This document shows positions 23,760-32,173 of a DNA stretch of 64,000 bases, one piece after another. How positions within the stretch are numbered: position 1 is the first letter of the stretch; each line of letters starts with the position of its first letter. The translations under genes and the position numbers were made by a program. Source of the stretch: Ursus arctos (taxonomy: Eukaryota > Chordata > Mammalia > Carnivora > Ursidae); contig NW_026622997.1 of assembly GCF_023065955.2 (NCBI RefSeq), forward strand, positions 21,618,001 to 21,682,000, in the 5' to 3' direction. The notes beneath the pieces are model-generated. The model was not told the DNA's origin, made no database searches, and saw only the letters and a program-made list of their open reading frames with translations.

Positions 23760-24201
23760 TTGTTGGAGAGGATGTGGAGAAAGGGGATCCCTCCTACATT
23801 GTTGGTGGGAATGCAAGTTGGTACAGCCACTCTGGAAAACTGTGTGGAGGTCCCTTAAAAAGTTAAAAATTGAGCTACCCTATGATCCAGCCATTGCACT
23901 ACTGGGTGTTTACCCCAAAGATACAGACGTAGTGAAGAGAAGGGCCATATGCACCCCAATGTTCATAGCAGCAATGTCCACAATAGCTAAATCGTGGAAG
24001 GAGCCGAGATGCCCTGCAACAGATGACTGGATTAAGAAGTTGTGGTCCATATATACAATGGAATATTACTCAGCAATCAGAAAGAATGAGTTCTCAACAT
24101 TTGCTACAACATGGACGGCACTGGAGGAGATAATGCTTAGTGAAATAAGTCAAGCAGAGAAAGACAACTATCATATGATTTCTCTCATCTATGGAACATA
24201 A
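23760..24201 (+). pseudogene. L1 ORF2 C-terminal fragment (open)
   Basis: An open reading of the LINE-1 ORF2 protein C-terminus: '[14 protein letters not shown]', '[14 protein letters not shown]', 'YDPAIALLGVYPKD', 'KSWKEPRCPATDDW', 'LWSIYTMEYYSAI', ending 'SLIYGT' and a stop at 24199-24201. ORF2 normally supplies endonuclease and reverse transcriptase for L1 copying; only about the last tenth is here, with no catalytic domain. The apparent start at 23719 is flanking sequence read in frame, not a real start. Confidence 0.93.
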
Positions 24202-24263
24202 GAACTAGAATGATCAGTAGGGGAAGAAAGGGATAAAGAAAGGGGGGGTAATCAGAAGGGGGA

Positions 24264-24455
24264 ATGAAACATGAGAGACTATGGACTATGAGAAACAAAC
24301 TGAGGGCTACAGAGGGGAGGGGGGTGGGGGAATGGGATAGACCGGTGATGGGTAGTAAGGAAGGCACATATTGCATGGTGCACTGGGTGTTATACACAAC
24401 TAATGAATCATCGAACCTTACATCGAAAACCGGGGATGTACTGTATGGTGACTAA
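24264..24455 (+). other. 63-codon open frame in the L1 3' UTR
   Basis: Starts with ATG 63 bp after the ORF2 stop, reads 'MKHERLWTMRNKLRA...' and stops within the L1 3' UTR. The same frame is open at 31920-32111 (minus) in the full-length copy, and its distal part is open in the 43.6-kb copy. No known domain is recognised. It may be chance openness of a GC/G-rich UTR; see findings. Confidence 0.45.
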
Positions 24456-24521
24456 CATAATATAATAAAAAATCATTATTAAAAAAAAAACAAAAACAAA
24501 AACAGAAAATGGCATGAAAGG

Positions 24522-25100
24522 GTTTCCAGCCTCCCCTCATACTTACCAGACTCTTAGATCCTTGGTTTGACCCTAGACCTCTTATTTCTTGGTGAGTCCC
24601 TTTAGAGACTTGCTTTTCTGGCCAGAGGAGCCTGGGTAGGGTCATTCTGGTCCTTCCTGACAGATGTCCTAACTATGAATCTTGGAGTTTGAATTGAGTT
24701 TTCCCTCTTTAGAAAGACACATAGTTCCTTTCTGCAAATTGTCTTGTCCCATCCATGGAACTCAGCACTCAAGGGGAGAGACAACTTCTGTGCCTATTTA
24801 TTTAACATATGTCTTGTTCCATCCTTTTTTCCAGAGCAAGGAAATGCCTATTACCCTTAGAGTTTGAAATCCAAGATAGAAACAGTTTAACTGATTTAAA
24901 AAAAATTTTTTTTTGCTCCTGGTAACTATTACTACCTCTGGACTTAATAGAGGCTCACCTGGCTCTACATATCTCTTCAGTGAACACCTTTTCCAAGTAT
25001 TTCTTTTTTGTTTCACTATATTGTAAGTTTTTTTTTTAATTTTAAGCTTCTTGAGAGCTGCTGCCTGTGTTTCAGATTGCTTATTTGTAATATTGAGGGC
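24522..25100. other. Unique non-coding stretch
   Basis: No repeat recognised between the L1 and the SINE. A mixed A/T homopolymer patch lies at about 24896-24914. Confidence 0.35.
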
Positions 25101-25329
25101 TAGATTAAGTTATTTTATTTTTTTAGAGCAAGCCCCCCGTCCCCCGCCCCAGCACAGGGCAGGGGCAGTAGAGAGGGAGAGGAGAGAGAGAATCTCCAAC
25201 AGTCTCCATGCTCAGCGTAGAGCCCAACATGGGGCTTGATCTCACAACCGTGAGATCATGACCTGAGCCGAAACCAAGAGTTGGATGCTTAACTGAGCCA
25301 CCCAGGTGCCCCTAGATTAAGTTATTTTA
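25101..25329 (-). mobile_element. Can-SINE with 17-bp target-site duplication
   Basis: The direct repeats 'tagattaagttatttta' at 25101-25117 and 25313-25329 are identical. The body has an unusual C-rich patch ('ccccccgtcccccgcccc') near the tail side, then 'agcccaacatggggcttgat', 'gagatcatgacctgagccg' and the head complement 'gagccacccaggtgcccc'. It is an older sequence subtype than the 19.8-kb copy, yet its duplication is intact. Confidence 0.96.
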
Positions 25330-25429
25330 AAGATCTCTTTTAGTTGTGTGATTTCCCAGAAAGATCTGTTAGAGATAGTCTAGTAAATGATTTTCTTCCT
25401 CTGAATATTGTGTCCCTTCTCCTTGATAA

Positions 25430-25625
25430 TCTACCTTTCATTTATCCAAAGCATTTTGCGGTTTGTTCACGTACATTACATCAGTTGATCCTTGTATCCA
25501 CCTTGTGAAATATCAGAGTAAATATCAGCTGCCTTTTACATGTCGGGAACTTGAGACTAGTTGGAATTAAATGACAAGTCTCCAAGTGCCTGGGGAAATC
25601 ACTGGGTCTGGTGCCCCATGTCCTA
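25430..25625 (-). repeat. MIR SINE fragment
   Basis: 'acatcagttgatccttgtat', 'ccaccttgtgaaat', 'cttttacatgtcgggaact' and 'gacaagtctccaagtgcc' follow minus-strand MIR order. Confidence 0.6.
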
Positions 25626-26025
25626 CTAATCCCCTAACTCAAGGTGATTTTCTTTCCACTTCATGACCGGCAACTGCTAACTCAGCATTCTTTACGAAGC
25701 ACCTTCATGTTTCTCTTACTTTCAACTATCGGCACTTAGGGGCAGAGGGTTAGAAAAGGTGTCTGAGATTCAAATGCCTGAAAACATAAGTCAGGGTAGC
25801 AGGGTCAGAATCCCACATATGGGAGGGAGGGGACTGTGGCAGACGGAAGAACACATCTATTTGAGGGGGACAGTACCAAGTCAGTCCTAGCCCTTTGTGC
25901 CATTCAGGAATGCTGGCCTGGGGTGGTTAAATTTTCAGTTTTCCAAAGAAAGCTGGAAATAACATATTTTAGTGTGAAATCTGAATTTTAAGATGCTCAA
26001 AAGAAATTAAAAAAATGAAAACCCG
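25626..26025. other. Unique non-coding stretch
   Basis: Nothing recognised in this 400-bp interval. Confidence 0.35.
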
Positions 26026-26243
26026 AGAGGCACCTGGGTGGCGCATTTGGTTGAGCATCTGACTCTTGCTTTTGGCTTGGGTTGTGACCCCCAGGGTCAT
26101 GGGATTGAGTCCCACGTCAGGCTCTATGCTGAGCACAGGGTCTGCTTGAGATTCTCTCCTTCTCCCTCTGCCCCTCCCTGCTCATGCTCACATGTTCTCT
26201 CTCTCCCTTTAAAATGAATAAATAAAAATAAATCTTAAAAAAG
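26026..26243 (+). mobile_element. Can-SINE, plus strand
   Basis: Head 'aggcacctgggtggcgcatt', then 'tctgactcttgcttttggct', 'gtcatgggattgagtccc', CT-rich middle, and 'aataaataaaaataaatctt' tail. A short flanking repeat 'gaaaaccc' before and after suggests a target-site duplication. Confidence 0.95.
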
Positions 26244-26435
26244 AAAACCCTAGGAGGCCAAAATACATCTACAAGTGGTGTTTGGGTCCATAGATCCCCA
26301 ATTTAGGGGCTTCTGTTATGGAGGGATGAGCCATGTCGAACTTACTCTGTAAATTCTCCTCTCAAAATCCTATGAAATAAAATTTGGTGAATTTTACCAC
26401 CTTTACTAAAAGTTTGGTTGTAAATAATATAAACA

Positions 26436-26640
26436 GGAATAGTCATCAATTGTTGGATGCCTACTGTGTTCCGGGGAGTATGCTGGGTATTTGGTGCACA
26501 ATATCACTAATTCTAGCAACGTTAGGATGCATATATATTTTATCCTTATTTTACAGATGAGGGAGATGAGGCCCAGAGCTGACCTAGTTTGCTGAGACCA
26601 CACGGTAAGTAGGGTCCAACCCAGGTTCTGGGCCTCAAAG
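26436..26640 (-). repeat. MIR/MIR3-like fragment
   Basis: 'ttggatgcctactgtgttcc', 'cttattttacagatgaggg', 'gatgaggcccagagctgacc' and 'accacacggtaagtagg' follow the reverse-complement MIR order. Confidence 0.7.
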
Positions 26641-26726
26641 TGCGTTCTTGCTCTTCATTTAATACACATATCGCCAACATCCTCAGAGAGGAGAGAGAGG
26701 ATGAAATGAAACATACAGTACTTCTT

Positions 26727-26910
26727 GGGGCACCTGGGTGGCTCAGTCGGTTAAGCGTCTGCCTTCGGTTCAGGTCATGATCCCAGGGTCCTGGGATTGA
26801 GCCCCACATTGGGCTCTCTGCTCGCTGGGGAGCCTGCTTCTTCCTCTCCTCCCTGCTCGTGTGCTCTCTCTCGCTGTTTCTCTCTCAAATAAATAAAAAT
26901 CTTAAAAACC
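26727..26910 (+). mobile_element. Can-SINE, plus strand, well preserved
   Basis: Intact head 'ggggcacctgggtggctcag' and 'tcggttaagcgtctgcctt', 'atgatcccagggtcctggg', (CT)-rich middle, and 'aaataaataaaaatctt' tail. The word 'gtacttct' flanks both sides (about 26718-26725 and 26912-26919), a probable short target-site duplication. Confidence 0.96.
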
Positions 26911-26930
26911 GGTACTTCTATTTTGAAACA

Positions 26931-27008
26931 AGTCAAAAGTGATCTTGTTATATGCATGGAGAACTTAAAAGTCAAAAGTGATCTTGTTATGTGCATGGAG
27001 AACTTAGA
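26931..27008. repeat. 39-bp tandem duplication, two units
   Basis: Two adjacent units of 39 bp, each containing 'gtcaaaagtgatcttgttat' and 'gcatggagaactta', differ at only a base or two ('tatatgcat' against 'tatgtgcat'). The duplication lies just after the SINE tail and gives a repeated peptide in one minus-strand frame, which is not a gene. Confidence 0.95.
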
Positions 27009-28384
27009 AGACAAGCATAATCCTCTTTTTGGGAGGGGGGGAGTGGAAGAGGTGTGTTTCTCTTTGTGAACATGCACAGGGAAGACAAAAAGACACTGCC
27101 CACAGTAGGATGTGTTCCTCCTTTCTTTCAAAACTTGAAGCCAGAAATAGGCTCCGAATCAGCTAGTGTGTGGCTTTGTATTCAGGCTTTCTGTCTGCGT
27201 TGACCATAATGTCCTTCGAGATGGCCACTAGCTTGCTACTGCTCCCTCTTGACTCCTGTTTCCAGAAAGCAAAGCTCGGGTGAAAAAAGACCTTTTGTTT
27301 AGGATCTGAAGTCAAGTCCAAATATAACAAGATCCCAATAACTTCCTCCACCCCCTAGGGTTTAAAACCAAATTCAGTCTGCCCAGATGGCTGCTCCAGA
27401 AAGACAGAGCATTCCCCCACTGCTTCCTCTTTCTGCTGGCTGCCCACTGATTACAGCTAATGGCTCCCAGCTGTACTGCCTCCGAAGACTGGGGGGAAGA
27501 CGAGTCTTTGAAAAATAATTTAATAACCAGACTCCTCCAGGGATGGGTGGGGTTGATGCCAATCCTGTTGGAGCACTCTCTCATTCAGAATCTAGCTGGA
27601 TGGCATGCTTTGGAGAGAGAGGAGTTGCTATGTGCATTTTGAAGCCCTCTCGGTATTCCCTGTAAGAATCCGATACGCACTATTCCTTAAGCATGGTTGG
27701 AAAAAATTCATCTCCAAATGCTAAAATAAAATAGATATGTATGCCATATACTTCTTTAGCTCCAATTCAGAGAACTATAGGAACTATCTCTTACAGCTAT
27801 GACTTTATCCAAATCACTGATACTTTAAGATCAATCTCTTTGAATGATTTTCTGACATGTTTGTATCCTACAAATATTTCGGTGTCTATGATATTTTAAA
27901 ACTTGGCAACCTTGAGTGTCCGTTTCATCTTTGAAATACCAGGTTCTTTGAAAGGTTGACTTCAAATACTGTACCCATCAGAGTGAAAAATCAAAGCTCA
28001 GAGGATATCAGCTATGCAAACTCTTGATAAGTCTTTTAGGGCTTGGTGAGCCATCTTTCTTCATTTTCTTCCTCTTTTTTATTTTTGGTTGGGGAAGGGA
28101 GGATGAAGGAATTTCACCAAGCTTAAATTTGGTGGTTTCCTGAAACCCTTTTTCTAGAAGTGTTTAGTGGTATTTGGAATCTCCCCTCCATGATGCTGCA
28201 GACAAGAATTATTGCACACATCCATACGGAACGTTGCCTGTGCACCCAGCCAGGTGCTGAGGTTAGATACATAAACAACTTGTTGGTGCTTCATGTGCTT
28301 TCAGAGCACTGGCTGAACAGATCACAGTCTTGAGCAATTGACTATGGTGTTGTCCAGTCCTAGAATAATCTCTTTATAGATCAT
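27009..28384. other. Unique non-coding stretch
   Basis: No repeat family is recognised. About 27925-27990 shares words with 28935-29000 (see findings). The open frames at 27163-27642 are short, on both strands, and carry no family features. Confidence 0.4.
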
Positions 28385-28550
28385 CTTCTCTTCCTAGGAG
28401 GTAATGTAGTTTTGTGCAAAGAGCACGAGCTCTGGAGTCAGAGTTGAGTTTGAATATTGACATGCTCCTTGCTTAAACGTTCTGAGCTTTACTTTGTTAA
28501 TCTGTAAGATGGAACTTGCAGGCTTGCTGGGAGGAATAACATCATGTTGG
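28385..28550 (+). repeat. MIR SINE fragment
   Basis: 'tgtgcaaagagcacgagctc', 'tggagtcagagttgagtttg', 'ttaatctgtaagatgga' in plus-strand MIR order. Confidence 0.75.
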
Positions 28551-28754
28551 GATGCTGGCAGGATGGTTTGTAGGCCCCCTTTTAAGTAATTGAATTGTAG
28601 CCTTTGTTATTATACTCCATTCATTATATGCTGTATACTTACATATGTACAGAAAATCAGGCAATGGAGGCCTTTGTTGTGCTTTCAATTGACTCACAGG
28701 GAAAAGAGATAGGGGAAAGTGGATTTCTGTTATAAGGTACTTACGATTTAACTC

Positions 28755-28870
28755 TTTTATTTTCATCGTGTTTTAATCTTCAGAGTAATCATGAGAGGTA
28801 GATACCGTTAAACCTATTCTAAGGCTGGGGAGTTAAGTCTTGGAAGGGTTAAGTCCTGTCCGAGGATACT
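28755..28870 (-). repeat. MIR SINE fragment
   Basis: 'ttttaatcttcagagtaatc', 'atgagaggtagataccgtta', 'aaggctggggagttaagtc' and 'aagtcctgtccgaggata' follow reverse-complement MIR order. Confidence 0.7.
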
Positions 28871-29334
28871 GTCTTTGGAGGATTTTCCATCTTGGTTTTA
28901 GTATATAAATTTGAAAGCTTCATATTCTGGCATTTCTATTTTGGCTTTGAAATACTGAATCTTCTGAAGGGTTGTCTTCAAATACTTGTTCCATTCAGGG
29001 TGCTGTACTATTCAAGAATACAATTAAACATGCACAGTCTATCCTAGGGAAGCAGAGTTGATGCAAGAGGCCTGCTGCTTCTTTATGGTTACTACTAAGC
29101 ATTAAGCCCTTAGAATGCTGGAGATTTTCAGCTTGAATCAAGGGCTGGCTCTTTTGGCAATGAGTTCAATAAGAGCAAAAGATAACTTACCATGAGAAGC
29201 TTATTCAAGATTCTGACTTCAATGGAATCTTTTTTTTCTATGTAAGTATAAAATCTGGAAAAATGTTGCATAGTATATGAATGGCTGCTATTTTTGTGAA
29301 TTTACTAAAGGGGCAGATACAGAGCTTAGCCTTT
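28871..29334. other. Unique non-coding stretch
   Basis: Contains the second copy of the diverged pair discussed in the findings (about 28935-29000). Otherwise nothing is recognised. Confidence 0.35.
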
Positions 29335-29337
29335 ACA

Positions 29338-29443
29338 GGAGTAGCTTGCCTCCCTCCTGCCCCACCCCTTCCTTCTTTCTTTCCTTCCATTTCTTTCTCT
29401 CCTTTCTGCCTCTCTCTTTCTCCCTTCCTTCCCCTCCCTGGTT
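29338..29443. repeat. Polypyrimidine tract
   Basis: About 105 bases that are almost wholly C/T on the plus strand, built from TTCC, TTTC and CTCC words. Such tracts can form triplex DNA. The two overlapping open frames here (29277-29565) are the tract read in two frames. Confidence 0.85.
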
Positions 29444-29445
29444 TC

Positions 29446-29815
29446 TTGATTATTTGGGAGGGGCTGTGTGCCTCACATACTTTCCACCCTTTCTGTAATC
29501 AAACCTCACTTCCTGATTATAGAGGGGGGCATATGATCTGGATTAGGCCAAATTCTCTCAACTAGGAATTTAAATATTGAGTAGAGACCAGGGGCAAAGC
29601 CAACTGGAGTTGAGTCATATAATGGCGGGACCTCAGCTGGGTAGTCCATGGAAGGGCTCCTGCTACTGCCCCCTGGGGTTGCCCATGGTTTTTGCCCATG
29701 GTTTTTGCACCTCTTTCATAATCTGGTGAGCCATCTCAGTATCTTTCCAAAACATTGTTTTGCTTTAAATTACCCAGAGTTAATGTTGCTTAAAACCAGA
29801 ACCTTAACTGACTAG
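29446..29815. repeat. Old interspersed repeat, family uncertain
   Basis: The end 'gttgcttaaaaccagaacct' and 'taactgacta' resembles the closing segment of several old mammalian LTR/DNA repeats, and 'gggcatatgatctggattag' fits the same group. A small duplication 'ttgcccatggttttt' occurs twice at about 29679-29708. Confidence 0.4.
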
Positions 29816-29849
29816 ACACATATGATCTATCTTAATCTTCACATCTATC

Positions 29850-29965
29850 TACATAGTAGGTGTTATTCTTCACATTTTACAGATGAGAAATTGAAGCTTC
29901 ATGAGGATAAAGCTTTGATCAAGATCATACTGTTGGGAAGAGGCTGAGTTGGTGTTCAAATTCTA
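29850..29965 (-). repeat. MIR SINE fragment
   Basis: 'acattttacagatgagaaat', 'gaagcttcatgaggataaag' and 'gatcatactgttgggaagag' follow reverse-complement MIR order. Confidence 0.7.
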
Positions 29966-30520
29966 TGAAAGCCAATATTAGACTTACTATGCTTTAGTGG
30001 TTTAAAACTTAAAGGAAAATGAATAGCTGGAACAAAATATTTGCAGTGTTTGAGATCATCCACAGTGCTTAATAGCTTTAAATTATAAAGAAGTCTTAAG
30101 CATTAGAAAAAAATTTAACATACTAATGGAAAAACTGGGCAAAGGATGTGAATACCATTTTTTAAAGAATTAGTATCAATGTATCATAGATATAAAAATG
30201 TTTAACCTCCTCAATGCAAAAAGAAAAAACAGTGGTGCACCATTTTCAACTCCCTTATTGATTAAAAAATATAAAATTAAATTTGAGCAAAGGTTGGTGA
30301 AAATTTGTTTCTAAAGGTCTGTGCAAACTTTAGTGAGAGACAAATACATTTAGAATCAAGTACGCATCCTAAGAAAATAATCAGGGATATAGAGAAAGAT
30401 TTATGTACCAGGGTATTTTCATAATGATATTTATAATAGCAAAAATAAGTAAGCTAAGTGTCTAATGATCTGGAAATGGGAATAATTGGGAAAAATGTTA
30501 AAACAAGAGGTCACAATATT
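29966..30520. other. AT-rich stretch
   Basis: A-rich sequence with 'aaaaatgtttaacctcctca' and 'ggtattttcataatgatat'. It could be a degraded LINE but I cannot support that firmly. No gene is seen. Confidence 0.3.
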
Positions 30521-30745
30521 CTCTCACTCAACATTTATTGAGTATCAACAATGTTCAAGGCACTGTTAGAGACATTGGAGAGATTGCAATGAACAATATA
30601 AAGTCTCTGCTCTCATAAACTTCCATTCTCATGGGGAAGAGGACAAGCAAACAGATACATGTATGATTATAATCAATATTACAGTTAAGTATAAAATAGA
30701 GTTAAGGGGATAGAAATTGATTCAAAGGAGGGAGCACATGTTTCA
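30521..30745 (-). repeat. L2 LINE 3' end
   Basis: 'ctcaacatttattgagtatc', 'caaggcactgttagagacat', 'gcaatgaacaatataaagtc', 'tctgctctcataaacttcc' match the reverse-complement L2 3' end in order. Confidence 0.75.
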
Positions 30746-30779
30746 ATATCTGAGTGGAGTGCAAGATTAAGCTATCCGT

Positions 30780-31165
30780 GAACAATTGCCATAATATGGG
30801 GTAACAAATCACTGCAAAACTCAGTGGTTTAAGATAAAATGATTCTCTCCACATAATTTATTCTTTCTGAGGTAGGTAAGCAGGGTTTAGCTGATTCAGT
30901 CTGAGCTTGTCTGGGGGGCACCAACTTGAAAATTATGCTCAGGTCTGTGTCATGTGAGTCTCAATCTTCTTAGACAAGCCGGTCAGCTGGAGCGTGTTCC
31001 CCTCATGATGACAGAGGGACAAGAGGACAAACCCTGTCACACAAGCATATTGCAAATCATTATTTGTGTCATGTTCGCTGACATTCTATTGCCAATTCTT
31101 AAGCAAATCACACTGACAAGCCTAATCTCAGTTGGAAAGGGAAACCCGTCCCATCCAGAGTAGAA
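30780..31165. repeat. Old interspersed repeat, same family as 13866?
   Basis: 'ggggtaacaaatcactgcaa' and 'aactcagtggtttaagataa' are the same kind of start as seen near 13870. It appears to lie inside the L2 copy that resumes at about 31170. The family name is left open. Confidence 0.5.
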
Positions 31166-31169
31166 GAGG

Positions 31170-31465
31170 TAGGTGAATGAATATTTGATGAACAGTAATT
31201 CAAACAATCTTATGAGAGGAGAGTATCCCAGGAAGAAAGAAGAGCATGTACAAAGGTCCTGTGCTGTAAGTAAGCTTAGTGCCACAAGAACTCTAGTGAG
31301 GTTTATGTAGAATAGGCAGGAGAGTGAGAGAAGAGGCATGTAGGCCTAGATAGTATGTGGTCTCAGGGCCAAGGTTGGGTAGAGAGTTTAGATTTTATAT
31401 CAGGGTATTAGATAAACACTGGAGGTTTTCAGCAAAGGACAATCTAGTTTACATGTGAGAGCATG
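31170..31465 (-). repeat. L2 LINE, continuation
   Basis: 'gaagagcatgtacaaaggtc', 'gcaggagagtgagagaagag', 'gtttagattttatatcaggg' and 'gaggttttcagcaaaggaca' are the diverged upstream L2 region on the minus strand. Confidence 0.5.
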
Positions 31466-31623
31466 AACCTAATTTTATTTTTATTTTATCTTTAAAAATT
31501 TTTATTTTTAAAAAAGAATTTTTTAAGGAAGTTCTGTGCCCAACGTGGGACATGAACGCGTGACCCCAAGATTGAGTCATGAGCTCTACTGACAGCCAGC
31601 CAGGTGCCCCAACCCTAATTTTA
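31466..31623 (-). mobile_element. Can-SINE, truncated/diverged, with TSD
   Basis: The body at about 31478-31610 holds 'ctgtgcccaacgtgggacat', 'gaccccaagattgagtcat' and the head complement 'cagccaggtgcccc'. Flanking repeats 'aacctaatttta' (31466-31477) and 'aaccctaatttta' (from 31611) form the duplication. It lacks the CT-rich middle segment of the longer copies. Confidence 0.88.
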
Positions 31624-31890
31624 TATAAAAAGATACATGCCTGATAGAGAAAAGACTGAAAAAAAAGACAAATATAAACAGTGGCTTTATCTTAGCAGTA
31701 TAATTATATATAATTTCATATATGCATTATTTGTATTTTATTGTAGTTTCCAAATTTGGGAATAATCATGAATTTATTTTTCAAACAGTAAAACTATGAT
31801 CTTAAAAAGGTCTCTATAGAGCTCTCATAGAAAATTAATTAACAAGATACATCAGTGGACTAGTAAGCCACTTTCAGCCCTAATTTCTTT

Positions 31891-32173
31891 TTTTTTAAAT
31901 GTTTTTTTATTATATTAAGTTAGTCACCATACAGTACATCCCTGGTTTTTGATGTAAAATTCGATGATTCATTAGTTGCGTATAACACCCAGTGCACCAT
32001 GCAATACGTGCCCTCCTTACTACCCATCACCAGCCTATCCCATTCCCCCACCCCCCTCCTCTCTGAAGCCCTCAGTTTGTTTCTCAGAGTCCATAGTCTC
32101 TCATGCTTCATTCCCCCTTCTGATTACTCCCCCTTTCTTTATCCCTTTCTTCTCCTACCGATCTTCCTAGTTC
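31891..32173 (-). other. L1 3' UTR with G-rich motif and short open frame
   Basis: Runs from the ORF2 stop to the A-rich tail. The minus strand has a four-G-run motif at about 32038-32062, a common feature of L1 3' UTRs, and a 63-codon open frame (31920-32111) parallel to that at 24264-24455. The tail on the minus strand is 'taataaaaaaac' followed by A-runs. Confidence 0.9.

Larger units (their letters stand above)
23744..24521 (+). mobile_element. Young carnivore L1, 5'-truncated, with perfect 16-bp TSD
   Basis: The insert body 23760-24505 is flanked by identical 'aaaatggcatgaaagg' at 23744-23759 and 24506-24521. It contains the last ~145 codons of ORF2, the 3' UTR with a G-rich motif (24314-24335), 'ataatataataaaaaatc' and an A-rich tail patterned as (CAAAAA)n. 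Truncation starts in the C-terminal cysteine-containing region of ORF2. Confidence 0.97.

Noticed and set aside
26026..27008. Possible CRISPR-like repeat array (two SINEs and a tandem repeat close together)
   Set aside because: The SINEs are dispersed retrotransposons and the tandem repeat has no spacers; the genome is mammalian.
26775..27131. 118-codon minus frame with a repeated peptide
   Set aside because: The repeat comes from the 39-bp tandem duplication and the C-terminal part is SINE sequence.
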